A stretch of 64,000 nt of DNA from Streptomyces globisporus (GCA_014649555.1 BMTG01000004.1:124001-188000), one strand, 5' to 3'. Shown: positions 17,483-24,936, numbered from the stretch's first letter. Made by a program: numbers and translations. Notes: generated by a model from the letters alone, not told the origin.

Positions 17483-17898
17483 CCTGTGCCCTCTGCTCCG
17501 TCCCCGTGCACACCCAGTTCGCCACTCCGGAGCTGGTGGGGGCGATCGTGGAGGGCGGGCTCGATCCGGCCGAGGACCCGGCTGGGCCGGTTCGGGGGCC
17601 GGTTCGCCCGCCGAGTACGCGCGCTGGGCAGGCCATCTGTGCGGTATGACCTGTCTGCGCATGGCGCTCGGCAGCGATGCCCCCTCGCTGTTCGCGCTGC
17701 GGGACGGGGCGCTGAAGTACGGGGCGTGCACGGAGGACGTGGACGGCACGATCCGGGGCCTGGTATCCGTCGGGGACGGATGCCGGGACACGGGCGGCCG
17801 TGCTGCCGCTGACGGAGTTCGAGCGGTTCTTCGCGGGCCGGGGCGTCTCGCTGGGAGCAGTAGCGGCATCGGAAACGGGAGCGGGCCCGGAGGCGTAG
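17479..17898 (+). pseudogene. Decayed C39-like cysteine peptidase family gene
   Basis: Three short frames in a row look like pieces of one protein. Frame 1 from GTG 17479 reads CSVPVHTQFATPELVGAIVEGGLDP then stops at 17646 region. Frame 2 (about 17610-17780) reads EYARWAGHLCGMTCLRMALG and FALRDGALKYGACTEDVDGTI, where CGMTCLRM looks like a nucleophile-cysteine motif of C39-like peptidases. Frame 3 reads LPLTEFERFFAGRGVSL and stops at 17898. The expected middle, with the catalytic His/Asp region, is missing, so there are frameshifts plus an internal deletion. Starts within the aminotransferase stop (GTGA overlap), suggesting an old operon. Family assignment is from motif memory only. Confidence 0.55.
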
Positions 17899-17913
17899 CC
17901 GGCCTCCGGGCCC
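17883..17913. terminator. Stem-loop terminator, bidirectional
   Basis: GGGCCCGGAGGC (17883-17894) pairs perfectly with GCCTCCGGGCCC (17902-17913) around a 7-nt loop. It ends the rightward pseudogene region and also lies 60 bases past the leftward permuted tRNA B, so it may terminate both transcripts. Confidence 0.75.
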
Positions 17914-17972
17914 TGTGAATGCCACCCATCTGGCACGCCGGCACGTTTAAGGGTCCGGGTCAGTCATGATGT

Positions 17973-18042
17973 CGTCGCGTCCTGCCTTTGGACCACCGCA
18001 GATCGGAGCTCTGCGGGCCGGACTTGAACCGGCATCTCGACG
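17973..18042 (-). tRNA. Circularly permuted tRNA-like gene B
   Basis: Read 5' to 3' on the minus strand: anticodon-stem 3' strand CGTCG (18042-18038), variable AGAT, T arm GCCGG-TTCAAGT-CCGGC (18033-18017), acceptor 3' strand CCGCAGA (18016-18010), G73, 6-nt linker CTCCGA, acceptor 5' strand TCTGCGG (18002-17996), TG, D arm GTCC-AAAGGCA-GGAC (17993-17979), G26, anticodon 5' strand CGACG (17977-17973). All stems pair perfectly when the halves are swapped, and T8, A14, G18G19, the TTCRANY T loop, G53-C61 and an A15-T48 pair are in place; 71 nt when closed with a 7-nt loop. Outside the anticodon stem, GGGCCCGGG upstream can pair with CCCGGACCC downstream (8 of 9). CCA is not encoded. Seven bases after the stem, ACATCAT, would give anticodon AUC with C33. 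No U33 register found, so decoding is uncertain. Confidence 0.85.
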
Positions 18043-18118
18043 CGCGCGGGCCCGGGCCCGTTCGATCCGGCGATCGGCGGCGAATGCTGAGTCTGGAGCA
18101 AGAGTCTGAGATTGACGG

Positions 18119-18189
18119 CGGTCTGCCTCTGCCTGCTTGGGCTACTCCGGCCCGTGCCGGAGGGAGGAGTCGAACCTCCACTGGGACCG
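18119..18189 (-). tRNA. Circularly permuted tRNA-like gene A
   Basis: Minus strand order: anticodon-stem 3' strand CGGTC (18189-18185), variable CCAGT, T arm GGAGG-TTCGACT-CCTCC (18179-18163), acceptor 3' strand CTCCGGC (18162-18156), A73, linker CGG (18154-18152), acceptor 5' strand GCCGGAG (18151-18145), TA, D arm (18142-18125, GCC/GGC stem, GG in loop), A26, anticodon 5' strand GACCG (18123-18119). Acceptor 7/7, anticodon 5/5 and T stem 5/5 pair; one D-stem position is C-A. T8, A14, A15-T48 and G53-C61 are present; 75 nt when closed with a 7-nt loop. In normal order no tRNA forms. A CAAGCT/AGCTTG hairpin lies just upstream (18212-18193 region). The next seven bases, CCGTCAA, resemble an Asp loop with anticodon GUC but C33. 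Lies 85 bases after the partner gene stop, same strand. Confidence 0.87.
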
Positions 18190-18274
18190 CGCCTTCACGA
18201 CAAGCTTCAGTTTCAGCTTGCGCTCCTCGCGCACCCCGGTCACCGTCATCGGCGGCCGGGGAATCCATGGTCGG

Positions 18275-19006
18275 TCACCCGAAGAGGTAACCGAATACCG
18301 CATCACCCACCCGCTGGTCGGTGACCTCCGCGCCGTTGGCCTCCTCGCGGGCGAACTTCACGGCCTGCTGGAGCTTCTCGATCCGGTCCAGCAGTTCGTT
18401 GACGCGCCGCGCGGGCAGCGCCCCGGAGAACTTGACGGTCGTCCAGTACCCGACCGGGATGTCCTCGTAGTACACCTCGACCTGCGCCGGGTGCTTCTCG
18501 GTGGCCTCCGCCTTCACATGGTTGCGGGGGACCTTCTTGGTACGGAGCGTACGGACCGGCTCGGTCTTCCAGGAGTCGGTCGACGGGTCCTGCACCCAGG
18601 CCTCGGCCGCGTCCAGGACGGGCAGCTTGCGCACGAAGGTGTTGAGGTCGGTCAGCTGCTTCTCCAGGAAGAGCAGATAAGCCACCGGCACCTCGCTCAC
18701 CAGCACCCGGCCTTCGACCTTCACATCGGCGCGGGCCGAGCAGTTCGCCCAGTCCTTCGTGGCGGTCACATCGAAGAGGCGGGTCAGCGTGGTCGCGGTG
18801 TCCCGCAGCACGTCCTCGGCCTTGACCTGGACCAGCGTCGACTCGGGCGGAAGCTGTTCGCCCTCCTCGTCCTTGGGCTGGTAGGTACGGGAGATCCCGG
18901 CCAGCAACGCGGCCTTCTGGAGGCCGTGATGGGCCGCCGTCAGGTCCTGGTGCGCCTTGGACTTGACGCCCTTCTCCACTGCGATGATCTGATTGAGTTT
19001 CGCCAC
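18275..19006 (-). CDS. Uncharacterised 243-aa protein, candidate partner of the permuted tRNAs
   Basis: GTG start at 19006 (VAKLNQIIAVEKGVKSKAHQDL). I recognise the family as a widespread actinobacterial, and I believe phage-borne, protein of unknown function (possibly DUF7873; name unchecked). Conserved-looking blocks are ALLAGISRTYQPKDEEGEQLP, LFDVTATKDWANCSARADVKV, VPVAYLLFLEKQLTDLNTFV, LPVLDAAEAWVQD, TKKVPRNHVKAEATEKHPAQ and the C-terminal ALPARRVNELLDRIEKLQQAVKFAREEANG helix ending VGDAVFGYLFG. No signal peptide, membrane helix, nucleotide-binding or nuclease motif is visible; Lys/Arg-rich segments would suit RNA binding. Ends 85 bases before permuted tRNA A on the same strand with no terminator between, so one transcript could carry both. 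Starts 43 bases after the SWIM gene. Confidence 0.8.
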   Translation of the reverse strand: MAKLNQIIAVEKGVKSKAHQDLTAAHHGLQKAALLAGISRTYQPKDEEGEQLPPESTLVQVKAEDVLRDTATTLTRLFDVTATKDWANCSARADVKVEGRVLVSEVPVAYLLFLEKQLTDLNTFVRKLPVLDAAEAWVQDPSTDSWKTEPVRTLRTKKVPRNHVKAEATEKHPAQVEVYYEDIPVGYWTTVKFSGALPARRVNELLDRIEKLQQAVKFAREEANGAEVTDQRVGDAVFGYLFG

Positions 19007-19049
19007 GTCGAGGACGCTAGCAAGGCCAACGCCCTGCCGGCCAAGGGTT

Positions 19050-20417
19050 TTACCGTACGTAGTGGGGGTCGTCGTCCCCGGCCGTGTCCGGGACGGAGTC
19101 ACCGGCGAGCAGGGCTTCGAGGGCGGAGACCGGGTCGGGGTCCGGGGCGGCGCGCGGCCACCAGTCGTCGGCGCCGGGGTCGGACTCGTAGCCGTACCAG
19201 CGCATGTCCTGGCCGAAGCGGAGCTGGAGCGAACCGGCCGGGTGGGTGAGGTGGTTGCGCCAGGGCGTGAAGCGCGGGAAGCCGGCGGCGGCGAGCGCGG
19301 GCCTGGCCCGGTCGAAGGGGCCGGCCGGCGGGTCCCAGGGCGTTTCCAGGGCGGCCAGGCCCTCCGCCTCGCCCTGGCGCCAGGCGGCGACGGCGCGGGC
19401 CAGGTCGGTGGTGGTGCGGCCGGTGGCGTACGCCAGCTCACGGTAGAGGGCGCGGGTGGTGGCGGTGAGCCCGGCGGTCGGGCGCGCGGCGGCGAGGCGG
19501 ACGGCGTCCTGCCAGGCGGTGAGCCCGGCCAGCGGATCGCGGCCGGTGGTCAGCAGGGCGTGGGCGCGGGCGACGGCGTCGGTGGCGAGGGCGTCCAGGC
19601 CCAGTGGGTCGCGGGCGCCGGGCAGGTCCGGGTAGGACGGCGGCTGGCCGGGGTGCGGCGGGACGGGGCGGGGGGCCGGGAGCGGCGGCAGGAAGCGGGC
19701 GGCGAAGGCCTCGCCCGCCGCGACCGAGGGCATGGCCGGGGCCGCGGGGCGCTCGCGGGCGGAGTGTTCGGCGTTGCGCCGGGCGAGCGCGTCCAGCAGC
19801 TCGCGTTCGCCCCGGCCGCGCATCAGCAGCAGGACGAACGGGTCGCTGTCGAGCAGCAACGCCGTCTGGAAGCAGAGGGCGGCGACATGCTTGCAGGGCC
19901 GCCCGTGGTCGGGGCAGGTGCAGCTGGGGTCCAGGTCGTCGGCGGCGGGCAGCAGCCGGACCCCGGCCTCCTCGGCCGTCCGGGCCAGGGAGTGCGGCAT
20001 CTCCTTGGCCAGCAGCGCGGACAGATGGCCGGGCCGCTCGGCGACCGCGTCGAGCAGGGCCTCCCAGCCCGGGTCGGCGAAGGTGCGCAGCCGCAGCTCG
20101 GCGCGGTAGGGGCGGGCCCGGCTGCCGTGCACATAGGCGACGACGCGACCGGGGGTGACGGTGATCGCGGCGACCTGGCCGTCGTCGGCGTACGCCCGGC
20201 CGCGGGCGAGGCGGGCCTCGTCCATCGACAGGGACTCCAGCGCGTCCACCCAGGCCCGGCCCCACCAGCTGTCGGCGAAGGGCTCGCCCTCGGCGGAGGT
20301 GCGGACGGGCACCGCCTCGAAGGTGCGCCGCAGATCGTCCGGGCCGATCCGGGCGCTCGGGGCGGATCTGCGGGCGGCCGGGCCCGTCGTCGGACGGGGG
20401 CTCATGCGCGGGCTCAT
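19050..20417 (-). CDS. SWIM zinc-finger protein
   Basis: A 455-aa protein starting at ATG 20417, which overlaps the helicase stop as ATGA, so the two are translationally coupled. The SWIM finger C-x-C...C-x-H is at about residues 165-177 (SCTCPDHGRPCKHVAALCF), preceded by a conserved N-terminal domain (FADSWWGRAWVDALESL, RLARGRAYADDGQVAAITV, GRVVAYVHGSRARPY). The remainder is Ala/Arg-rich and helical. SWIM proteins of this build are regularly paired with SNF2 helicases in actinobacteria and presumably act with them on nucleic acid. A second ATG at 20405 is possible. Confidence 0.9.
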   Translation of the reverse strand: MSPRMSPRPTTGPAARRSAPSARIGPDDLRRTFEAVPVRTSAEGEPFADSWWGRAWVDALESLSMDEARLARGRAYADDGQVAAITVTPGRVVAYVHGSRARPYRAELRLRTFADPGWEALLDAVAERPGHLSALLAKEMPHSLARTAEEAGVRLLPAADDLDPSCTCPDHGRPCKHVAALCFQTALLLDSDPFVLLLMRGRGERELLDALARRNAEHSARERPAAPAMPSVAAGEAFAARFLPPLPAPRPVPPHPGQPPSYPDLPGARDPLGLDALATDAVARAHALLTTGRDPLAGLTAWQDAVRLAAARPTAGLTATTRALYRELAYATGRTTTDLARAVAAWRQGEAEGLAALETPWDPPAGPFDRARPALAAAGFPRFTPWRNHLTHPAGSLQLRFGQDMRWYGYESDPGADDWWPRAAPDPDPVSALEALLAGDSVPDTAGDDDPHYVR

Positions 20418-23400
20418 GCGGGCCTCCGCAGGGACACGAGGTCGGCGAGGTCCCGGTCGCTCAGCTCGGTCAGGGCGCTCTCCCCGCTGCCGAGCACCGC
20501 GTCCGCCAGGGCCCGCTTGGACTCCAGCAGCTCGGCGATCCGGTCCTCCACCGTGCCCTCGGCGACGATCCGGTGGACCTGGACGGGCTGGGTCTGGCCG
20601 ATCCGGTACGCCCGGTCGGTGGCCTGCTCCTCCACGGCCGGATTCCACCAGCGGTCGAAGTGGACGACATGGGCGGCACGGGTGAGGTTCAGTCCGGTGC
20701 CGGCCGCCTTGAGGGAGAGCAGGAAGACGGGGACCTCGGCGGACTGGAAGCGGTCCACCATCCGCTCCCGCTCGGGCACCGGCGTACCGCCGTGCAGGAG
20801 TTGGGAGGGGATCGCGCGGGAGGCGAGGTGTGCGGAGAGGAGCCGCGCCATCGACACGTACTGGGTGAAGATCAGGACCGAGCCGTCCTCGGAGAGGATC
20901 GTGTCGAGCAGTTCGTCGAGGAGGGCGAGCTTGCCGGAGCGGCCCGTGAGCCGGGTGGGCTCCTCCTTCAGATACTGCGCGGGGTGGTTGCAGATCTGCT
21001 TGAGCGAGGTGAGCAGCTTCATGATCAGGCCCCGGCGGGCGATGCCTTCGGCTCCCTCGATCTGCGCCATCGTCTCGCGGACGGCCGCCTCGTAGAGCGT
21101 GGCCTGCTCACGGGTGAGGGGGACGGGGTGGTCGGTCTCCGTCTTGGGCGGCAGCTCGGGGGCGATGCCGGGGTCGGACTTCTTGCGCCGCAGGAGGAAG
21201 GGGCGCACCAGCCGGGACAGCCGCTCGACCGCTTCCTCGTTGCCGAGACCGGCGGCCGTGTCCGTGTTCTCCACGATCCGGGCGTGCCGGGCGCGGAACG
21301 CCTTGAGCGGGCCGAGCAGTCCGGGGGTGGTCCAGTCGAGGAGGGCCCAGAGCTCGGAGAGGTTGTTCTCGACGGGGGTGCCGGTGAGGGCGACCCTGGC
21401 CGGGGCGGGGATGGTGCGCAGCGCCTTGGCGGTGGAGGAGTGCGGATTCTTGACGTGCTGTGCCTCGTCGGCGACGACCAGGCCCCAGCTCTGCCCGGCG
21501 AGCTGCGCGGCGCTGGAGCGCATGGTGCCGTAGGTGGTGAGGACGAACCCGCCGTCCGGATCGCTCAGGCTCCGGTCCGTGCCGTGGAAGCGGCGCACGG
21601 GCACGCCGGGGGCGAAGCGGTTGATCTCGCGGTGCCAGTTGCCGAGGAGGGAGGCGGGGCAGACGACGAGGGTGGGCGAGGGGTGCGCCCGGTGCAGATG
21701 GAGGGCGATGAGGGTGATCGTCTTGCCGAGGCCCATGTCGTCGGCGAGGCAGCCGCCGAGCCCGAGCGAGGTCATCCGGTCCAGCCAGGCCAGGCCGCGC
21801 AGTTGGTAGTCGCGCAGGGTCGCGTCGAGGCCGGGCGGCGGTGCGATCGTCGTGTCGTCGGCGAGGAGCCGGGTCCGGAGCGCGGCGAGGGCCCCGGCCG
21901 GGACGGCGTCCACCCGCTCGCCGTCGACCTCGGCGCTGCCGGTGAGCGCCACGGCCAGCGCGTCCACCGGATCCAGGAGCCCCAGCTCCCGCTTGCGCGC
22001 CTTGCGTACGAGGGCGGGGTCGACGACCACCCACTGGTCGCGCAGCCGCACCACCGGGCGGTGCGCCTCGGCCAGGAGGTCCATCTCGGCCTCGGTGAGC
22101 CGCTCGTGGCCCAGGGACAGCTGCCAGTCGAAGGCGAAGAGGTGCTCGGCGTCGAAGAAGGACGTGCCGTCGGTGGCGGATCCGGGCGCGGGCCGCACGA
22201 CGGCGGCCGCGGTCAGTGAACGGGCCAGCTCGCGCGGCCAGCGCACCTCGACCCCGGCGGCGGCCAGCCGGGCTCCGGCGTCGCTCAGCAGCTCGTACAG
22301 CTCGTCCTCGGTGATCGCGAGCACATCGGGGACGGGCTGCCCCAGGAGCCGTTCCAGCGGGGCCCAGACGCGGGCGGCGCGGCGCAGGGCCAGGACCGCG
22401 TCGACCTGGGAGCGCGGTCCGAACGGCTCGCCCGCCCCGCCGTTCCACAGGGCCGCCGCGTCCACCACGTACGTCGGGTCGGCGAGGCTGTGCACCTGCA
22501 CGATCGCCGCGGCGGCGGGGCGGACCGCCGGGTCGTCCGCGTGCTCCGGCCGGACGGCTCCGCCGGCGGCCTCCGCCTCCTCGCGGGCGGCGGTGAGCGC
22601 ATAGGTGTCGGCGGTGTCGAACAGCTCGTACGCGGAGAGGTCGAGGCGCAGCGAGACCCGCACGCCCGCGTCCAGGCCCGAGGCCACCTCGACGGCCCAG
22701 GCGGCGGCCTGGGGCAGATGCTGGGCCTCGCGGGCGGCGAACGGCGCGCCCATCGCGAACGCGGCGGCGGGCGTGCGCGGCAGCGTGTCGGCGACGGCGT
22801 CCAGGAACGCACCGGTCAGTTTCCCGGGGTCGGGCAGCCGGGGCGGCGCGGAGCCGGGGACCGGCACCGCGTGCCCCTCGGGCGGCAGAGCGGCGGCAAG
22901 CGCCCGCAGATGCGCCACGTCCTCGGCGTCCGAAGGACCGGCCCGCCAGGCGTCGTGGCCGTCCGCCGTGAGCCCGGGGAGGATCCGGCCCCGGGCGAGG
23001 AGGTGGAGGGCGTGCAGGGCGGCCGCGCCCCAGCAGCGCGTGGCGGGGTGGGCGGAGGCCTGCTGCCGGGCCCGGACGAGCAGGGGCAGCGCGTCGGCCA
23101 CGGACAGCAGGGCCGCGGGCACCTCGGCGGTGCGGACGCCCTCGGGGCCCGCGGCGTCGTCCGGCCGGACGACCGTGAGCCGGGCGGAGGTGTACGGGAC
23201 GGTGTCGGGCCGTGCGGTGTCCGTGTACGCGAAGGGCGTCCCGGTCCGCTCCGGCGCGGGGTCGGCCCGCCACGGCTCGCCGTCGGCGTGGGAGCCACCG
23301 TCGATATGGGAGCCGCCGTCGGCACTGAGGTCCCAGAAGGCGATGCGGCCTTCCCTGGGCACCGGTCCTGGCAGGAAGACCGCGGGGTGGCGCAGCAGGC

Positions 23401-23449
23401 GGGCGACGTCGGCGGTCCGCGTCTCGCCCTCACGGGTCTGTTCCGTCAT
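20414..23449 (-). CDS. SNF2-family DEAD/DEAH-box helicase
   Basis: A 1011-aa ATP-dependent DNA translocase, ATG 23449 after GGGGAGTGGAC. The N-terminal 500 residues are the family-specific SNF2_assoc-like region. Helicase motifs: I ADDMGLGKTITLIAL (about residue 570), II VVADEAQHVKNP (about 660), III LTGTPVENNLSELWALLDW, then the C-terminal RecA domain with VLIFTQYVSMARLL, FLLSLKAAGTGLNLTRA and HFDRWWNPAVEEQATDRAYRIGQ (motifs V-VI). All catalytic residues are kept. Coupled to the SWIM gene. Role in DNA repair or transcription is proposed for the pair but not shown by sequence. Confidence 0.95.
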   Translation of the reverse strand: MTEQTREGETRTADVARLLRHPAVFLPGPVPREGRIAFWDLSADGGSHIDGGSHADGEPWRADPAPERTGTPFAYTDTARPDTVPYTSARLTVVRPDDAAGPEGVRTAEVPAALLSVADALPLLVRARQQASAHPATRCWGAAALHALHLLARGRILPGLTADGHDAWRAGPSDAEDVAHLRALAAALPPEGHAVPVPGSAPPRLPDPGKLTGAFLDAVADTLPRTPAAAFAMGAPFAAREAQHLPQAAAWAVEVASGLDAGVRVSLRLDLSAYELFDTADTYALTAAREEAEAAGGAVRPEHADDPAVRPAAAAIVQVHSLADPTYVVDAAALWNGGAGEPFGPRSQVDAVLALRRAARVWAPLERLLGQPVPDVLAITEDELYELLSDAGARLAAAGVEVRWPRELARSLTAAAVVRPAPGSATDGTSFFDAEHLFAFDWQLSLGHERLTEAEMDLLAEAHRPVVRLRDQWVVVDPALVRKARKRELGLLDPVDALAVALTGSAEVDGERVDAVPAGALAALRTRLLADDTTIAPPPGLDATLRDYQLRGLAWLDRMTSLGLGGCLADDMGLGKTITLIALHLHRAHPSPTLVVCPASLLGNWHREINRFAPGVPVRRFHGTDRSLSDPDGGFVLTTYGTMRSSAAQLAGQSWGLVVADEAQHVKNPHSSTAKALRTIPAPARVALTGTPVENNLSELWALLDWTTPGLLGPLKAFRARHARIVENTDTAAGLGNEEAVERLSRLVRPFLLRRKKSDPGIAPELPPKTETDHPVPLTREQATLYEAAVRETMAQIEGAEGIARRGLIMKLLTSLKQICNHPAQYLKEEPTRLTGRSGKLALLDELLDTILSEDGSVLIFTQYVSMARLLSAHLASRAIPSQLLHGGTPVPERERMVDRFQSAEVPVFLLSLKAAGTGLNLTRAAHVVHFDRWWNPAVEEQATDRAYRIGQTQPVQVHRIVAEGTVEDRIAELLESKRALADAVLGSGESALTELSDRDLADLVSLRRPA

Positions 23450-23514
23450 GTCCACTCCCCCTCCCACTCGACCCCCGGTCTCGAGGGCTCCGACATCCGG
23501 GGTCTCCGGTCTCC

Positions 23515-23535
23515 GTCAGCACGGAATGTGCTGAC
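23515..23535. promoter_or_regulatory. Perfect 8-bp palindrome upstream of the helicase operon
   Basis: GTCAGCAC-GGAAT-GTGCTGAC lies 66 bases before the SNF2 start. The rest of the 388-base gap (23450-23837) has no credible ORF; near its right end an 11-base direct repeat ACCGGACGAGC (about 23799-23820) and a T6 run are visible. Operator or hairpin; regulator unknown. Confidence 0.5.
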
Positions 23536-23837
23536 TCCGCGAGTCTAGGCGGGAGGTCTGACACTGCGGACGCCCACGGCATCACCCCAGCTCAGCGATG
23601 GCTCGATCGGTCAGGAGTACGTCCCGGGCGCCCCCGGCTCCGCGAGCGGGCCGCGACGCTCGGTGACAACCGAACGGCTGCGGTCGGTGACCCCCCGTCG
23701 CTCCGCTGCTCGCCCGGTCGGCCGCGCCCGGGATGCCGGGGGCGACCGGGCCGGGCAGGGTGGCCAGCGCCAGCACGTTTTTTCCGACGAACCGACTTCA
23801 CCGGACGAGCACCGGACGAGCAGACGAGGACCCGCCC

Positions 23838-24194
23838 ATGTCCGTGACCGCCACCGTTCCCCGCCGCCGACGCCGTCTCGCCGTCGCCGCCGGAGTCTCG
23901 CTCCTCGCCCTCGCCGCCACGGGCTGTTCCGGGCTGGGCCGCACCGCGGTGGGTCCGGTGACCTACACGACGGAGCGCGAAGCGGTGATCCAGGTGAACA
24001 GCCCGTCGGTACGCGGCTGCCACCGGATCGCCCCGGCGGGGGCCCACGAGGTGGAGAACGGGACGCTGGTCGACGTGATCCTCTACCGCACCCGGGACTG
24101 TACGGGCCGGGGGACGACCTATGTGCCGACCCGGTTCAGCGATGTGACGGCGCCGGGCAGCGGCCCGTGGCGCAGTTACAGCTTCGTGCACTGA
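23838..24194 (+). CDS. Small secreted lipoprotein of unknown function
   Basis: 118 aa from ATG 23838. A basic start (VPRRRRRLAVAAG), hydrophobic core and lipobox ALAATGC give a type II signal peptide with lipid-modified Cys. The mature part, about 90 residues, is beta-rich (VGPVTYTTEREAVIQVNSP) and has two further cysteines (GCHRIAP, RDCTGRGTTYVPTRFSDV) that could form a disulphide. I do not recognise the family. Convergent with a methyltransferase gene. Confidence 0.75.
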   Translation: MSVTATVPRRRRRLAVAAGVSLLALAATGCSGLGRTAVGPVTYTTEREAVIQVNSPSVRGCHRIAPAGAHEVENGTLVDVILYRTRDCTGRGTTYVPTRFSDVTAPGSGPWRSYSFVH

Positions 24195-24237
24195 CCCGCG
24201 GACAACGCGCGCACTGACCCGCGAACAAAGAGCCCGG

Positions 24238-24936
24238 TCAGAGCGCCGGGCGGGCCAGCAGCCAGGTGCCGTCGTCGGTGAGGGTGCGCTCCACCGTGAG
24301 CCCGGCCGCCGCGAGATGTCCGGCCAGGTCCGCCTCGGACAGCTCCCGCGACAGGAAGGTCTGCGTCCACCGCGCGTCGTCGAAGTGATACTCCGCGCGC
24401 ACCGAGCGCACGCCGTCGCCCACCGGATCCGCCGAGACGATCCGGACCAGGCACCCGGACGGGTCGGTCCGCTCCCACGGAAGCTCCGAGCGGTGCGCCA
24501 CGGCCTCGCGCTGGACGAGGACGATCCCGTCGTCCCGCACATGGGCGCGGCAGACCCGCAGCATCCCGTCGCGCACCCGGTGCTCGCCCGCGTGGACCAG
24601 GAACGAGCCGAGCAGCACCACGTCGAACCGCTCGTCGCCCAGGTCCAGCGACTCGATGGGACTGCGCACCCTGCGTGCCCCGACGATCTCCGCCAGCATC
24701 TCCGGCGACTCGTCCACCGCCGTCACCCGGAACCCGCGCTCCACCAGCGGGTGCGTCACCCGGCCCGCCCCGCAGCCCAGTTCGAGAAGGCTCGCCCCCT
24801 CGGCGGCGACGCCCGCGACCACGTCCGGCTCGTCGCCGACGGCCAGCCGGCGGTACAGCTCCACCGCGCAGCCGTCCGGCGTGATGGCTCCGGGCCCCGT
24901 CCCCGCGTACCCCTCACGTACCAGTGATTCGCCCAT
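24238..24936 (-). CDS. Class I SAM-dependent methyltransferase
   Basis: 232 aa using ATG 24936 (MGESLVREGYAGTGPGAITPDG). The SAM-binding glycine loop is LLELGCGAGRVTHPLVERG (50-68), followed by acidic strand-2 VTAVDESPEMLAEI, and DVVLLGSFLVHAG as motif II/post-I. This is the UbiE/small-molecule type; acceptor substrate is unknown. No good ribosome site precedes the ATG, so a leaderless or alternative start is possible. Divergent from the small membrane-protein gene at 25063. Confidence 0.85.
   Translation of the reverse strand: MGESLVREGYAGTGPGAITPDGCAVELYRRLAVGDEPDVVAGVAAEGASLLELGCGAGRVTHPLVERGFRVTAVDESPEMLAEIVGARRVRSPIESLDLGDERFDVVLLGSFLVHAGEHRVRDGMLRVCRAHVRDDGIVLVQREAVAHRSELPWERTDPSGCLVRIVSADPVGDGVRSVRAEYHFDDARWTQTFLSRELSEADLAGHLAAAGLTVERTLTDDGTWLLARPAL

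Noticed and set aside
17973-18189. Permuted two-piece tmRNA
   Set aside because: Each unit has a full D arm and 5-bp anticodon stem, no tag ORF, and there are two units; streptomycetes are known to have one-piece tmRNA.
18142-18249. A 35-codon minus-strand ORF (MTVTGVREERKLKLKLVV...) over permuted tRNA A
   Set aside because: It ends in the T arm and D-arm linker of the RNA gene and has no ribosome site; its apparent sequence is explained by tRNA bases.
18155-18250. A normal-order tRNA ending at the T arm of RNA A
   Set aside because: No upstream bases can pair with acceptor CTCCGGC at tRNA distance; the only match, GCCGGAG, is downstream.
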